NCBI GenBank assembly: GCA_947389015.1
Contig: CANDVA010000001.1
Coordinates: 156,872 to 220,871 of the forward strand
Direction: 5' to 3'
DNA: 64,000 bases
From: an uncultured Clostridia bacterium
GTDB lineage: Bacteria > Bacillota > Clostridia > Oscillospirales > Ruminococcaceae
Shown here: piece by piece, positions 15,698-24,387 of the stretch
How positions within the stretch are numbered: the first letter of the stretch is position 1
Layout of the letters: each line of letters starts with the position of its first letter
Notes under the pieces: generated by a model
Database searches by the model: none
Seen by the model: the letters and a program-made list of their open reading frames with translations, nothing else
What the model was told of the DNA's origin: nothing
Translations under genes and position numbers: made by a program

Positions 15698-16966
15698 TCA
15701 CCTTGCGTTCCGCTTGTCGATTTCCTCGGAAATAAGCTTGATATTTCGACGCGAGCTTTCCTTGACGCGCGGAAGATTTTCGACTATCTTAGCGCGTATC
15801 CCCTCGGAGTTTTCGAGCAGTCTATGGAATTCCGACCATAGCTTATCCGAGGTCAGTTCCGAATAGTCCGCCGCGTAGTCGCCCAGCCCGAACATATCCA
15901 GAACCTCTTTATACTTGTGGCTCCAACCGACCAGCAGCACGGGAACGCCCTTTTCAAGCGCTCCTATCATCGCGTGAAAACGGCTCGCGACAAGCACCTT
16001 ACAGCGCGATATAAGCAGCCGCAGCTCCTCGGGGAACATCTCGCGCGGATAATATCGGACGTTGGTCTTATCTTGAATTTCCGCGTACACCTCGCCACAG
16101 ACCGGCAGATCGTTATTGCGCGGCTTGGCGCTGTCCCCGCGCGCGGCGTTGGCGATAATAAGCGCCAAATATCCCTCCGCGGTCAGCCGCTCGATAAACT
16201 CCGTCATGATCCTTTTGTAGTCGATACCGAGCTTTCGGCAGCGTTTTTCAACAACGCTCGATATTGAAACTCCTACTACATATCCGTTGAAAAAGCCGTC
16301 GTTTTCACAGAGCTTGTTCACGTTTTCGGCGTACTCCTCTTTCTCGGGCATGGAAAACGCGCCGTCCGCGCAAAGGCGGACGTTCTCGGTTATCCCGATC
16401 TCGGCAAGATTGTTTTTCGTTATCTCGCCGCGCGCACAGATAAGGCGCATTTTCGGCAGTATCCGCCTCGCAAGAAATCGGTTGTATGGATTTTTAAAGC
16501 TCCCGAGCGCCTGTGAATACTTGCAGACGGGCGCGCCGCACAGTACGGGAACTGCGGCGCAGACGAACGCGTAGGTGTTCATCACAAAGCCGCGGCTGTC
16601 CACGAACGACACCCCCGCCATATCGACGACCATTGTACATTCCGAATACGCGCGGATAATTTCGTTGCGCAGAAACGGCTTGCGGAGCAGCGGAACACGC
16701 CCGAAAAATCCATATAATACCGCGAGCGGAAACGCGAGAAAAAGGAGCTTTTCGGGCTTGGCGTTCACAAAGCTTATAAAATCGTACCGCTCGGGCATAG
16801 CCGCGATTATTTCGCGGTCACGCTCTGGATAGGTCGACATCAGCGTTATCCGCAGGCTCCCGCCGTAACGCTCCCTGAGCTGCTTTATTCCCGATTGCAG
16901 CATAGCCGCCGCGCCCTTGTTCCCGCAAAACGACGCGGCGGTGATAACGATATTTATTGTTCTCAT
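15698..16966 (-). CDS. polysaccharide pyruvyl transferase family protein
   Basis: The 422-aa protein fits the CsaB/WcaK-like pyruvyl transferase family: NIVITAASFCGNKGAAAMLQ at the N-terminus, VVDMAGVSFVDSRG near 115, and the C-terminal CKVLVASRFHAMIGALEKGVPVLLVGWSHKYKE in pieces, with the conserved RFHA segment. The family adds pyruvate ketals to cell-wall polysaccharides, though some members act on other glycans. The ribosome site is weak (ATAAGAA), so expression may depend on coupling to the YcxB-like gene 23 nt upstream. Confidence 0.8.
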   Translation of the reverse strand: MRTINIVITAASFCGNKGAAAMLQSGIKQLRERYGGSLRITLMSTYPERDREIIAAMPERYDFISFVNAKPEKLLFLAFPLAVLYGFFGRVPLLRKPFLRNEIIRAYSECTMVVDMAGVSFVDSRGFVMNTYAFVCAAVPVLCGAPVCKYSQALGSFKNPYNRFLARRILPKMRLICARGEITKNNLAEIGITENVRLCADGAFSMPEKEEYAENVNKLCENDGFFNGYVVGVSISSVVEKRCRKLGIDYKRIMTEFIERLTAEGYLALIIANAARGDSAKPRNNDLPVCGEVYAEIQDKTNVRYYPREMFPEELRLLISRCKVLVASRFHAMIGALEKGVPVLLVGWSHKYKEVLDMFGLGDYAADYSELTSDKLWSEFHRLLENSEGIRAKIVENLPRVKESSRRNIKLISEEIDKRNAR

Positions 16967-16989
16967 TTCTTATAAAACCACCGCTATTG

Positions 16990-17640
16990 TCACGACCTGA
17001 TCTTGGTTTTTATCTTGAACTTTTTGCCGATTTTTCGGGCAAGATGGTCGCGCAGACCCATAGGTGTTCCCGCAAGGAAGAGCGTTTTATCGCAGATTAC
17101 AGTCTCGGCTTTTTCGGGAAACAGATAAAAGCTGTGAGCGCACTCCACCGCGAGCGTAATTTTCTTGTACGGAAACTCGGTCACCTTTTCCGCCTCGCGT
17201 GGAACATTGCTGTCGGGATCCTTGGGCGGCAGCTCGCGCAGTATGATCTTGTCGTCCGCGAACTCCACGTTCTGTATCTTCCCGTAGGACTGCTCCAGCG
17301 AATCGGCGTTTTTGTTGAAGTACCATATCTTCATATTGTGAGGAAGTGTCGCCAGAACGAGAAAAATCACCCCGAAAATTATCGTCAGCACCCACTCGCG
17401 CGTCCATATCGCCGAGCCCGTGAGCAGGAAAAAGAACCCCGCCGCGTAATAGCACACCGTCTGAAGCGGCTTTATCTTCAGCGCGTACAGAAAATCAGAG
17501 TACGCGCGTATCCTCGCCATCGTACATTCCGTTTCAACGATAAGCTTTCCGTTGTCGGGGTGCTTCTCGGCATTCATCTCAACAAAAAGATTGGCAAGCT
17601 TCTCTTCTCGCGTTTGGAGAATTTCCTTTTTATTTTTCAT
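16990..17640 (-). CDS. YcxB-like membrane protein of unknown function
   Basis: The 216-aa protein has a charged N-terminus, two adjacent hydrophobic helices (about 62-100), and a cytosolic C-terminal domain with FADDKIILRELPPKD, FPYKKITLAVECAHSFYLF and GLRDHLARKIGKKF. This two-helix plus PH-like layout is that of YcxB-type proteins. Function unknown. It overlaps the end of the CE2-type gene by 11 nt, so the two are translationally coupled. Confidence 0.6.
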   Translation of the reverse strand: MKNKKEILQTREEKLANLFVEMNAEKHPDNGKLIVETECTMARIRAYSDFLYALKIKPLQTVCYYAAGFFFLLTGSAIWTREWVLTIIFGVIFLVLATLPHNMKIWYFNKNADSLEQSYGKIQNVEFADDKIILRELPPKDPDSNVPREAEKVTEFPYKKITLAVECAHSFYLFPEKAETVICDKTLFLAGTPMGLRDHLARKIGKKFKIKTKIRS

Positions 17641-18697
17641 TTTGAATTCCCTTTATATACGCGTACAGCTCCGCCGCCATTTCCGCCTGCTCGGTAGCGC
17701 GGGGGTGTCCGTCGGTAGCCGCGCCTCCGCGCTCAAATTTAAAGTATCGAACTCGCTTTTCGTTTACCTCCTCGGCGACCTCGCGAACAGCGTCCTCCCA
17801 TGTCGGGTCGTGCTTGAGTACGGTGAGCAGCAGAATAAACGTCGCGTTCGGGTACTTGACCATAAGGTCGCGCAGCATTTCGATATACTTGTCCTTCCAC
17901 ATTCTGCGGTAGTCGGGGCGCTTTATCGCCTCGGGGTCAGGGTTGTGGTCGTTTTGTCCTATCGCGATAATAACGTAATTGGGAATATACTTCGAGAAGT
18001 CCCACTGCTTCAGCTCATCGTATGGGGAGTACTGAATTTTGTCGTAAACGCGCGTCATTCCCCAAAGGTGATCGGAGGTGAAGTAGCCCGTGCCGTCAAG
18101 CAGCGCGATGCCGCCCTGCGCAACATCGTGAACTTCGGCGTTGAGCCGCCGAGCCAGCATTAACGGGTATGAAAAATAGGAGTTATCCGCGGCATTGTTG
18201 CAGTGATGATCCTCAGGGTCGCACTGCCCCTCGTAGTAAATATCCTCTACGACCTCGCCCGCGGAAACGCTGTCGCCGTAGACCTCGAGCTTAAGGTCGT
18301 ACTTGTGGTTCGGGCAGGACACTTCGGCGTTTTCGTCGATAACGATACCTGCAAACACAACGTAGTTATGCGACGCCATAGTCTTGACGAGCTTTAGCGT
18401 GTGCCGTTTATTTTCGAGATTTTCGGCGAGCGTATACAGCTCGTCTTCTCCGCTGTTTTTGAGGAAGAATTTCTGCATTACGCCGTCCACCAGAGCGCCG
18501 AAATGCGTAAGCTCCTGGTGATTTATATTCTTGATGACAAGCGCGCAGGAAGTGCCTGTAAAGTTCACGTCGATCATTGTGCCCGGCCACACCAGAACGG
18601 GGCGCGACGGATCGTCGAAATCAATTCTGCCCATATATTCGAGGGCGGGATCCTCGGGTGGTATCAGCTTTTTGTTCGCGGGTAATTCGTAGCTCAT
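17630..18697 (-). CDS. SGNH/GDSL esterase, carbohydrate esterase family 2-like
   Basis: The 355-aa protein combines an N-terminal beta-rich jelly-roll (about 25-120, RIDFDDPSRPVLVWPGTMIDVNF) with an SGNH hydrolase. The nucleophile is in LEVYGDSVSAGE, the glycine/asparagine block is YVIIAIGQNDHNPD, and the Asp-His pair is in TDGHPRATEQAEMAA. This two-domain order is that of CE2 acetyl-esterases, which deacetylate plant or microbial glycans. There is no signal peptide, so it probably acts on imported oligosaccharides in the cytosol. The start at 18697 has AAAGGAG 8 nt upstream; an earlier in-frame ATG overlaps the previous gene. Confidence 0.85.
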   Translation of the reverse strand: MSYELPANKKLIPPEDPALEYMGRIDFDDPSRPVLVWPGTMIDVNFTGTSCALVIKNINHQELTHFGALVDGVMQKFFLKNSGEDELYTLAENLENKRHTLKLVKTMASHNYVVFAGIVIDENAEVSCPNHKYDLKLEVYGDSVSAGEVVEDIYYEGQCDPEDHHCNNAADNSYFSYPLMLARRLNAEVHDVAQGGIALLDGTGYFTSDHLWGMTRVYDKIQYSPYDELKQWDFSKYIPNYVIIAIGQNDHNPDPEAIKRPDYRRMWKDKYIEMLRDLMVKYPNATFILLLTVLKHDPTWEDAVREVAEEVNEKRVRYFKFERGGAATDGHPRATEQAEMAAELYAYIKGIQNEK

Positions 18698-18710
18698 TGT
18701 TAGTTCTCCT

Positions 18711-19211
18711 TTACTCATCATATAAACCGTTTTTCAGCCTGTCGGCAGTATGCGGGCTTACATAAACGGGAAATTTTCCGGTGCGCTCGATCGTTTGACC
18801 GTTAAGCATTCCCGTGTGGATACTCATATGTCTAAACTGTATAAGAACTAAGTCCATTCGCGTAAAATCGCAGTCGGGAGGACACTCATACAGCTCCTTA
18901 TCCGTCAGTTCGTCAAGATAGCCGAACGTTTTCTTCTTGACTCTTTCGAGGTAATCCAGCAGCTCGGTATCGGAAAGCTCTTTCGCGCACGGATTGTCGG
19001 GATTGTCCATTCCGTCTTCGTGAAACGGCGGCTCGTCAAATGCGAACGGGTTAAAGAACCACTTGTCCGCGGAGTGGATCGTGTGATAAACATACCGCCA
19101 CGCGGGCGCTCCGCACACAAGCGCGTTGCGGTCGTAGGTCTTTATCGCGGTCTCAAGATTGAGATAATTTGCCGAAACCTGCGCCTTGATAATTTCACAT
19201 AATGTATTCAT
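18711..19211 (-). CDS. DinB-like domain protein
   Basis: The 166-aa protein has the four-helix DinB/YfiT pattern: an early aromatic-rich WRYVYHTIHSADKWFFNPF with the first metal-ligand histidine, and FRHMSIHTGMLNGQTIERTG with the His-x3-His pair late in the protein. The family binds a metal and includes thiol-dependent transferases and stress proteins; no reaction can be assigned. The start codon overlaps the hemW stop (ATGA), and a GGAGG ribosome site is within hemW. Confidence 0.75.
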   Translation of the reverse strand: MNTLCEIIKAQVSANYLNLETAIKTYDRNALVCGAPAWRYVYHTIHSADKWFFNPFAFDEPPFHEDGMDNPDNPCAKELSDTELLDYLERVKKKTFGYLDELTDKELYECPPDCDFTRMDLVLIQFRHMSIHTGMLNGQTIERTGKFPVYVSPHTADRLKNGLYDE

Positions 19212-20275
19212 ATATCCTCCAAATGCGCCAGAAGCGTTGAGATTATCCCATTTGATACGAGAAAGCCCTCCGCGGTCAGCGACAGCCGCTCGTTTTCAAT
19301 TTTGTAATACTGCTCGGGAATAAGCGGCAATCCGCCTTGAACGCGCTCCCAAAGCTCTTTGGGAATACCCTCCGACAGCCGCAGACCGAGCATTATCTTC
19401 TCTTCCGTTTCGTCGGGGTAATCGTCGGTAACGGCTTCAATCTGACGCGGACTTTCAATAAATTCGCGCAGATCTCGCGCAATAGCAAAGCGCTTTCCCT
19501 TGTAGAAAGAATGCGCCGCCGCGCCTATTCCAAGGTACTCCTCACGCCGCCAGTATTTGAGATTGTGGCGGCTCGCCATTCCATCTCTCGCGAAATTGCT
19601 TATCTCGTATTGCTCAAAGGCGTTATCCTTAAGCAGTTTCACCGCTGCCAGATATAACTCTGCGCTTTCATCATCGTCAGGGAGCACGGGCGGCTTTTTC
19701 CCGAAAACGGTGTTCGGCTCTATTTTAAGCAGATACGCCGAAATGTGAGTTATCGGCAACGCACACAAGCGCTCTGTCGTATAGATCAGCGAGTTCAAGT
19801 CCTGTTCGGGAATACCGAGCATAATGTCAACGGAAATATCGTCGAAGCCGACCTCGTGAGCGGTAATGACCGCCCGCTCCGCCTGCTTGAAGGTATGCGT
19901 TCTGCCGAGAGTTTTCAGTTCGGTATCGACCGCCGCCTGTACGCCGACCGAGAGACGGTTCACACCTGCTGCGCGTAAGACATTCAGCGTTTCCGCGTCC
20001 ATTTCAAAAGGATTGCACTCGACCGTTATCTCGGCTCTTGCAGATATACGGCACTCGGCAAGTATCCGCGGGATATGCCGCGCAAGCAGTATCGGGGTGC
20101 CGCCGCCGAAATAGACGGTATCGTAAGCCTCGTTATAGAAACGCAGATTTCGTATCACCGCGTCCGCGTATTGTTCTGCCAAGTCCTCGCGGAAACCAAC
20201 GGAATAGAAGTCGCAGTAGGGACATTTTTTTCGGCAGAACGGAACGTGTACATACAGACCGATCAAAGCGATCAC
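19208..20275 (-). CDS. hemW: radical SAM protein HemW (heme chaperone-like)
   Basis: The 355-aa protein has the radical SAM cluster Cys14-x3-Cys18-x2-Cys21 in VPFCRKKCPYCDFYS, the GGGTP motif, and the HemN-like NRLSVGVQAAVDTELKTLGRTH. HemW relatives bind heme and are not coproporphyrinogen oxidases: they lack the extra N-terminal part of HemN, as does this one. The hemW gene next to lepA is a common Firmicutes arrangement. The start may be the GTG at 20275 or the TTG three codons later, which follows AAGGTGATC closely. It overlaps the DinB-like gene by 4 nt. Confidence 0.9.
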   Translation of the reverse strand: MIALIGLYVHVPFCRKKCPYCDFYSVGFREDLAEQYADAVIRNLRFYNEAYDTVYFGGGTPILLARHIPRILAECRISARAEITVECNPFEMDAETLNVLRAAGVNRLSVGVQAAVDTELKTLGRTHTFKQAERAVITAHEVGFDDISVDIMLGIPEQDLNSLIYTTERLCALPITHISAYLLKIEPNTVFGKKPPVLPDDDESAELYLAAVKLLKDNAFEQYEISNFARDGMASRHNLKYWRREEYLGIGAAAHSFYKGKRFAIARDLREFIESPRQIEAVTDDYPDETEEKIMLGLRLSEGIPKELWERVQGGLPLIPEQYYKIENERLSLTAEGFLVSNGIISTLLAHLEDI

Positions 20276-20279
20276 CTTT

Positions 20280-20936
20280 TCAACGTTGCTGTTTCAAACG
20301 CGTTTGCGTCCACTCAAGGAGCTTATCGGATAACGCGTTGAAATCGATCCAGCCTCCGTTTTTCAGCGCCGCATAAGCTCGCGCGATATCGCCGTCCTCG
20401 CCGCCTGCGGCATCGCACAAATCGCTCAGCTTTGAAACGTATCTTCCCGTCTTCTCGAAGTGGACTGCCCGAAGCACAAAGCACGCGGTTTTGTACAGTC
20501 CGACAAGAATTTCCCCGCTTTTTTCATACAACATATTATGCACGCAACCGTGGTAGATATTGCACAGCCCGAGTTTTACAGCGCGGCTTACGGATTGCTT
20601 GTCTATCAGAGGGATCAGGTCGTCAAGGCTGCCCTTGAGCGGCCTTGTGTCAAAGTAAAACTGAAACAGGTCGGACGGTTCCCAGTTTAAAAGCTCGTCT
20701 TTCCCCGAAAGAAATCCGCACGTCAGCTCTCGGTTCGGGAGCGCGTCCAACATTTTGTCATAAGCGCGGACGTCCTCCGCGGAGAGCTCGTCCAAGACCG
20801 CGACGGTATCTATATCGCTTGATTCCGTCGCTTCTCCGCGCGCTCGGCTGCCCTGTATTCCCGCGAACCACACGCGCTCCCCGAACGTTTCTTCCAACGC
20901 GGCAAGGTAGGCTTTGCACCATTTTTCCATATCCAC
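20280..20936 (-). CDS. nucleotidyltransferase-domain protein
   Basis: The 218-aa protein has the pol-beta-type nucleotidyltransferase signature GSRARGEATESSDIDTVAV near residues 29-47 (G-S...SDID), followed by a helical C-terminal part resembling substrate-binding regions of aminoglycoside nucleotidyltransferase-like proteins. It may nucleotidylate a small molecule, RNA or protein. The GTG start at 20936 follows AGGAGG by 11 nt. It sits between lepA (15 nt) and hemW (4 nt) in the cluster. Confidence 0.75.
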   Translation of the reverse strand: MDMEKWCKAYLAALEETFGERVWFAGIQGSRARGEATESSDIDTVAVLDELSAEDVRAYDKMLDALPNRELTCGFLSGKDELLNWEPSDLFQFYFDTRPLKGSLDDLIPLIDKQSVSRAVKLGLCNIYHGCVHNMLYEKSGEILVGLYKTACFVLRAVHFEKTGRYVSKLSDLCDAAGGEDGDIARAYAALKNGGWIDFNALSDKLLEWTQTRLKQQR

Positions 20937-20951
20937 AGCTAAATAATCCTC

Positions 20952-22766
20952 CTATTCGTCGTCAAGCTTGAGCACCGCCATAAACGCCTCCTGCGGCACC
21001 TCTACCGTACCGAATTGACGCATACGCTTTTTGCCCTCCTTCTGCTTTTCAAGCAGCTTTTTCTTGCGCGTGATATCGCCGCCGTAGCACTTCGCCAATA
21101 CGTCCTTGCGAAGCGCCTTTATCGTCTCGCGGGCTATTATCTTGCCGCCGACGCACGCCTGTATCGGTATCTCGAAGAGCTGCCGCGGGATATGCTCCTT
21201 GAGCTTCTCCGCCATTTTTCTCGCACGCTCGTAAGCCTTGTCCGCGTGGACGATAAACGACAGCGCGTCGATAACCTCGCCGTTCAACATTATATCAAGC
21301 TTGACAAGCTTTGACGGCGCAAAGCCCATCATCTCGTAATCGTAGCTCGCGTAGCCGCGAGTGCGCGATTTCAGCGCGTCGAAGAAGTCGTAGACTATCT
21401 CGTTGAGCGGCAATTCATAATGCAGGTCAACGCGCTTTGCGTCAATATATTGCATATCCTTGAACACGCCGCGCCTGTTCTGGCAAAGCTCCATAATGTT
21501 GCCGACGTAATCCGACGGCGCGTACACGTGCGCGTTGACCATAGGCTCCATTGCCTGAGCGATAAGCGTTGTGTCGGGAAAATTGGTGGGGTTGTCTATC
21601 ATCTTGACCGTACCGTCCGTCATCTCTATCTTGTAGACGACCGAGGGCGCGGTGGTGATTATATCGAGATTGTACTCGCGCTCGATACGTTCCTGCACTA
21701 CGTCCATATGGAGCAGCCCCAGAAATCCGCAGCGGAAACCGAAGCCTAGCGCGACGGAGCTTTCGGGCTCGAACGACAGAGACGCGTCGTTCAATTGCAG
21801 CTTGTCCAGAGCGTCGCGGAGATCGGGATATTTCGCGCCGTCCGCGGGATAGATACCGCTGAACACCATCGGGTTCACCTCGCGGTAGCCCGAAAGCGGC
21901 TCGGCGGCGGGCTTTGCCGCGTTGGTGACGGTATCGCCGACCTTGGTATCGCCGATAGACTTTATCGAAGCGGCGATATACCCGACCTCGCCCGCCTTCA
22001 GCTCGGAGCACGGGACAAGCTCGGTCGCGCCCATATAGCCGACCTCGACCGTGGTAAATTCCGCGTTCGACGCCATCATACGTATCCTGTCGCCCGCCTT
22101 TACCGTTCCCTCTTTTACGCGGACATACACGATAACGCCTTTATAGCTGTCGTAGTAGCTGTCGAATATCAGCGCCTTTAACGGCGCGTCCGCGCCGCCC
22201 TTGGGGGCGGGGATCCTACGGACTATCTCCTCCATTACCGCGTGAATGTTGGTGCCCATTTTTGCGGATATCTCGGGCGCGTCCATCGCCTCGATGCCGA
22301 TAACGTTTTCTATCTCCTCCTTGACCTCCTCGGGGTGAGCGCTCGGCAGGTCGATCTTGTTGACGACGGGAACGACCTCCAGATCGTTCTCCACCGCAAG
22401 GTAGGTGTTCGCGAGGGTCTGCGCCTCGATACCCTGCGACGAGTCGACTATCAGAATAGCGCCCTCGCACGCGACAAGCGAGCGCGAGACCTCATAGTTA
22501 AAGTCGACGTGACCGGGCGTGTCTATAAGATTGAAGATGTATTCCTCACCGTCGTCCGCCTTGTATTTAAGCCGCACCGCGCGCGCTTTTATCGTAATGC
22601 CGCGCTCGCGCTCGATATCCATATTGTCGAGCAGCTGCTCCTCCATATCGCGCTTGGCTACGGTCTCCGTCTGCTCGAGAATTCTGTCCGCGAGCGTGGA
22701 TTTTCCGTGGTCGATATGCGCTATTATACAGAAATTGCGTATTTTATCCAGATATTTTTCTTCCAA
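20952..22766 (-). CDS. lepA: elongation factor 4 (LepA)
   Basis: The 604-aa GTPase matches LepA throughout: G1 loop [14 protein letters not shown]2 [11 protein letters not shown]3 DTPGHVDF, G4 NKIDLPSA, and the LepA-specific C-terminus with [19 protein letters not shown] and [23 protein letters not shown] in consecutive blocks. EF4 acts on stalled or mispaused ribosomes and affects initiation. The start is a TTG at 22766 with AAGGAGG 8 nt upstream; an out-of-frame ATG lies in between. Confidence 0.97.
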   Translation of the reverse strand: MEEKYLDKIRNFCIIAHIDHGKSTLADRILEQTETVAKRDMEEQLLDNMDIERERGITIKARAVRLKYKADDGEEYIFNLIDTPGHVDFNYEVSRSLVACEGAILIVDSSQGIEAQTLANTYLAVENDLEVVPVVNKIDLPSAHPEEVKEEIENVIGIEAMDAPEISAKMGTNIHAVMEEIVRRIPAPKGGADAPLKALIFDSYYDSYKGVIVYVRVKEGTVKAGDRIRMMASNAEFTTVEVGYMGATELVPCSELKAGEVGYIAASIKSIGDTKVGDTVTNAAKPAAEPLSGYREVNPMVFSGIYPADGAKYPDLRDALDKLQLNDASLSFEPESSVALGFGFRCGFLGLLHMDVVQERIEREYNLDIITTAPSVVYKIEMTDGTVKMIDNPTNFPDTTLIAQAMEPMVNAHVYAPSDYVGNIMELCQNRRGVFKDMQYIDAKRVDLHYELPLNEIVYDFFDALKSRTRGYASYDYEMMGFAPSKLVKLDIMLNGEVIDALSFIVHADKAYERARKMAEKLKEHIPRQLFEIPIQACVGGKIIARETIKALRKDVLAKCYGGDITRKKKLLEKQKEGKKRMRQFGTVEVPQEAFMAVLKLDDE

Positions 22767-22790
22767 GCCATAAACCTCCTTATTTCCCGG

Positions 22791-23048
22791 CTAAACGTTG
22801 TATATCGTTCGCGCTGATCTGTTCTCCGAAGCGCTTTTATCGGTCTTGTCGCCCGCCCCGCGAAAGCGCCCGAGCTTGCACGAATACCGCCCCGTAGTCA
22901 GCACATACGGCGCAAAGCCCTTGCGATACAGCTCCGCCGCCTTTTCTGGCACCTGCGGATAACTGCCGCCGACCACGACTATCAGATCGACTTTGCAAGG
23001 CTCGTCCGAAACAAAAATGAAGTCGGTAATATCGTTAATTATTCTCAT
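22791..23048 (-). pseudogene. truncated YdcF/DUF218-like gene
   Basis: The first 60 residues (MRIINDITDFIF, VDLIVVVGGSYPQVPEKAAELY, FAPYVLTTGRYS) are the N-terminal half of a YdcF/ElyC-type DUF218 protein, a family of about 200 aa. The remaining residues jump to ASENRSARTIYNV, which resembles the family's later 'E..S..T.EN' motif, and then stop. The simplest reading is an internal deletion of about 60 codons followed by premature termination. The Rossmann-like active site would be lost. The frame is still open and has neighbours on both sides in the same operon. Confidence 0.6.
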
Positions 23049-23050
23049 CT

Positions 23051-23665
23051 CTAATCCTCATATTCCGCGTCGAGATACCACTCTATATGCTCCAGCTTTT
23101 CGTAAAACTCTTCCCTGGTCTCCCATGTCGGGAGATCGAACTCTTTCCAGCGGTCGTTTTTCATCATCTGACGGATAACGTAGAGATCGTTCTTCCGCTT
23201 GGTAGCGCTCTCCTTGTACTCGCGCAGCGGCGCGAACACTCCGTACTCGCCCTCCAGCCTGTATATCACGAATTCGCCGAACTGATACGCGTTCAGTCCG
23301 TTTCCCGTAAAGAGCGTTTTAACGGTGGTGTTATCCATGTTGAGCGGAGTTTCGTTCAGCGTAAATATCGCGAGCGGCTCGTCCGTCATATGCACGCGGT
23401 CGTGCTCCGAGGCTACCTTTTTGTATTTGCTTTGGTCATAGGAGAAGTCGCCCGGAAGCAGATAGTAATGGCTTGCCGGGGTCTGATAGCACTGTATCAC
23501 GGTGAACTTTTCCCCGCCGTGCTCCTTGACGTAAACCGTGTCCTTTGGCTCGTAGAAAATGCCGATAACAAGCTTTATCGCGAACATAAACAGTCCCGTC
23601 GATACCAGTACGATAAGCATCGGCAGGCATTTCAGAAACGCGTTCTTTATCTTTTCCTTTGTCAT
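23051..23665 (-). CDS. hypothetical single-pass membrane protein
   Basis: The 204-aa protein has one hydrophobic helix (about 14-38, MLIVLVSTGLFMFAIKLVIGIF) and a C-terminal domain of about 160 aa outside or inside the membrane, with segments FTVIQCYQTPASHYYLLPGD and FGEFVIYRLEGEYGVFAPL. I do not recognise a family. The start at 23665 has AGAGGAAG upstream and lies 8 nt after the preceding gene's stop. Confidence 0.6.
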   Translation of the reverse strand: MTKEKIKNAFLKCLPMLIVLVSTGLFMFAIKLVIGIFYEPKDTVYVKEHGGEKFTVIQCYQTPASHYYLLPGDFSYDQSKYKKVASEHDRVHMTDEPLAIFTLNETPLNMDNTTVKTLFTGNGLNAYQFGEFVIYRLEGEYGVFAPLREYKESATKRKNDLYVIRQMMKNDRWKEFDLPTWETREEFYEKLEHIEWYLDAEYED

Positions 23666-23673
23666 ATCTTCCT

Positions 23674-24126
23674 CTAATCTTTCTGAAACCAAGCGTCATC
23701 GGTAAATTCGCTCCAACAGAACAATATTTTCTCACAGGATATGGTTACCGTACAAAACGCCGAATCGTTATCCGTATTCCAAGCACTACACGCCAGCGTC
23801 AGAACTCCGTTTTCGTACCCGTCAATGTCGTAGACCTCCAATTCAAGCCGCGAAAGCTCGTTCAGAGCTATGCTCTCGGCGGGAACGGTATTCCCATTTT
23901 CCTCGTAGGACGGGTATTCCGCCGAGATAAAACGCCCGTTTTTCAAGATGACCGCCGCCTTGCCCGTGCGTTTGTGCCGCCCCGTTCCGTTCAGCGGATT
24001 AGACGCGGTAACGTCGAAGCCGTACTCAAAGATAAGCGAGATATCCCCGTCGAAAATAAACTCCGATATATCGCAATCGTGCAGCGAAATGCTGTCTATA
24101 TCGTCCGATACAAATTTCCAATCCAT
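23674..24126 (-). CDS. hypothetical protein, possible beta-rich domain
   Basis: The 150-aa protein begins MDWKFVSDDIDSISLHDCDI; the 'ISLHDC' pattern followed by alternating beta-strand-like stretches (LELEVYDIDGYENGVLTL, CTVTISCEKILFCWSEFTDDAW) resembles small immunity-like or regulatory proteins in Firmicutes. No function can be given. The start at 24126 has AAGGGGC upstream. It is the first gene after the promoter at 24159-24187 and heads the cluster that includes lepA. Confidence 0.55.
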   Translation of the reverse strand: MDWKFVSDDIDSISLHDCDISEFIFDGDISLIFEYGFDVTASNPLNGTGRHKRTGKAAVILKNGRFISAEYPSYEENGNTVPAESIALNELSRLELEVYDIDGYENGVLTLACSAWNTDNDSAFCTVTISCEKILFCWSEFTDDAWFQKD

Positions 24127-24158
24127 ATTTTGCCCCTTGCTATAATACATACTTCTTT

Positions 24159-24187
24159 ATTATAACATATTTTCCCGCTGTTGTTAA
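24159..24187 (-). promoter_or_regulatory. sigma-A promoter at the head of the lepA-hemW cluster
   Basis: TTAACA (24182-24187) and TATAAT (24159-24164) on the minus strand with a 17-nt spacer. Confidence 0.7.
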
Positions 24188-24275
24188 GTACTTTTTAAAA
24201 TTTTTTACATGATTTTCACGGATAAGTTATGAAAACTGACCTATTCGGTAGGCATATTTTGGTTGAAAATGTCTA

Positions 24276-24305
24276 TTGACCTCGGACCAAGTCTTGTGGT
24301 AAAAT
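24276..24305 (+). promoter_or_regulatory. probable promoter of the CAP-domain gene
   Basis: TTGACC (24276-24281) and TAAAAT (24300-24305), 18-nt spacer; about 75-nt leader. Confidence 0.6.
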
Positions 24306-24387
24306 GTAGCAAAAGAGATAAACGGACAAGGTCTCGCTTATGTCCGGAAATAAAACAAACCAAGGCAAGCTAAAAGGGGGAATATTT

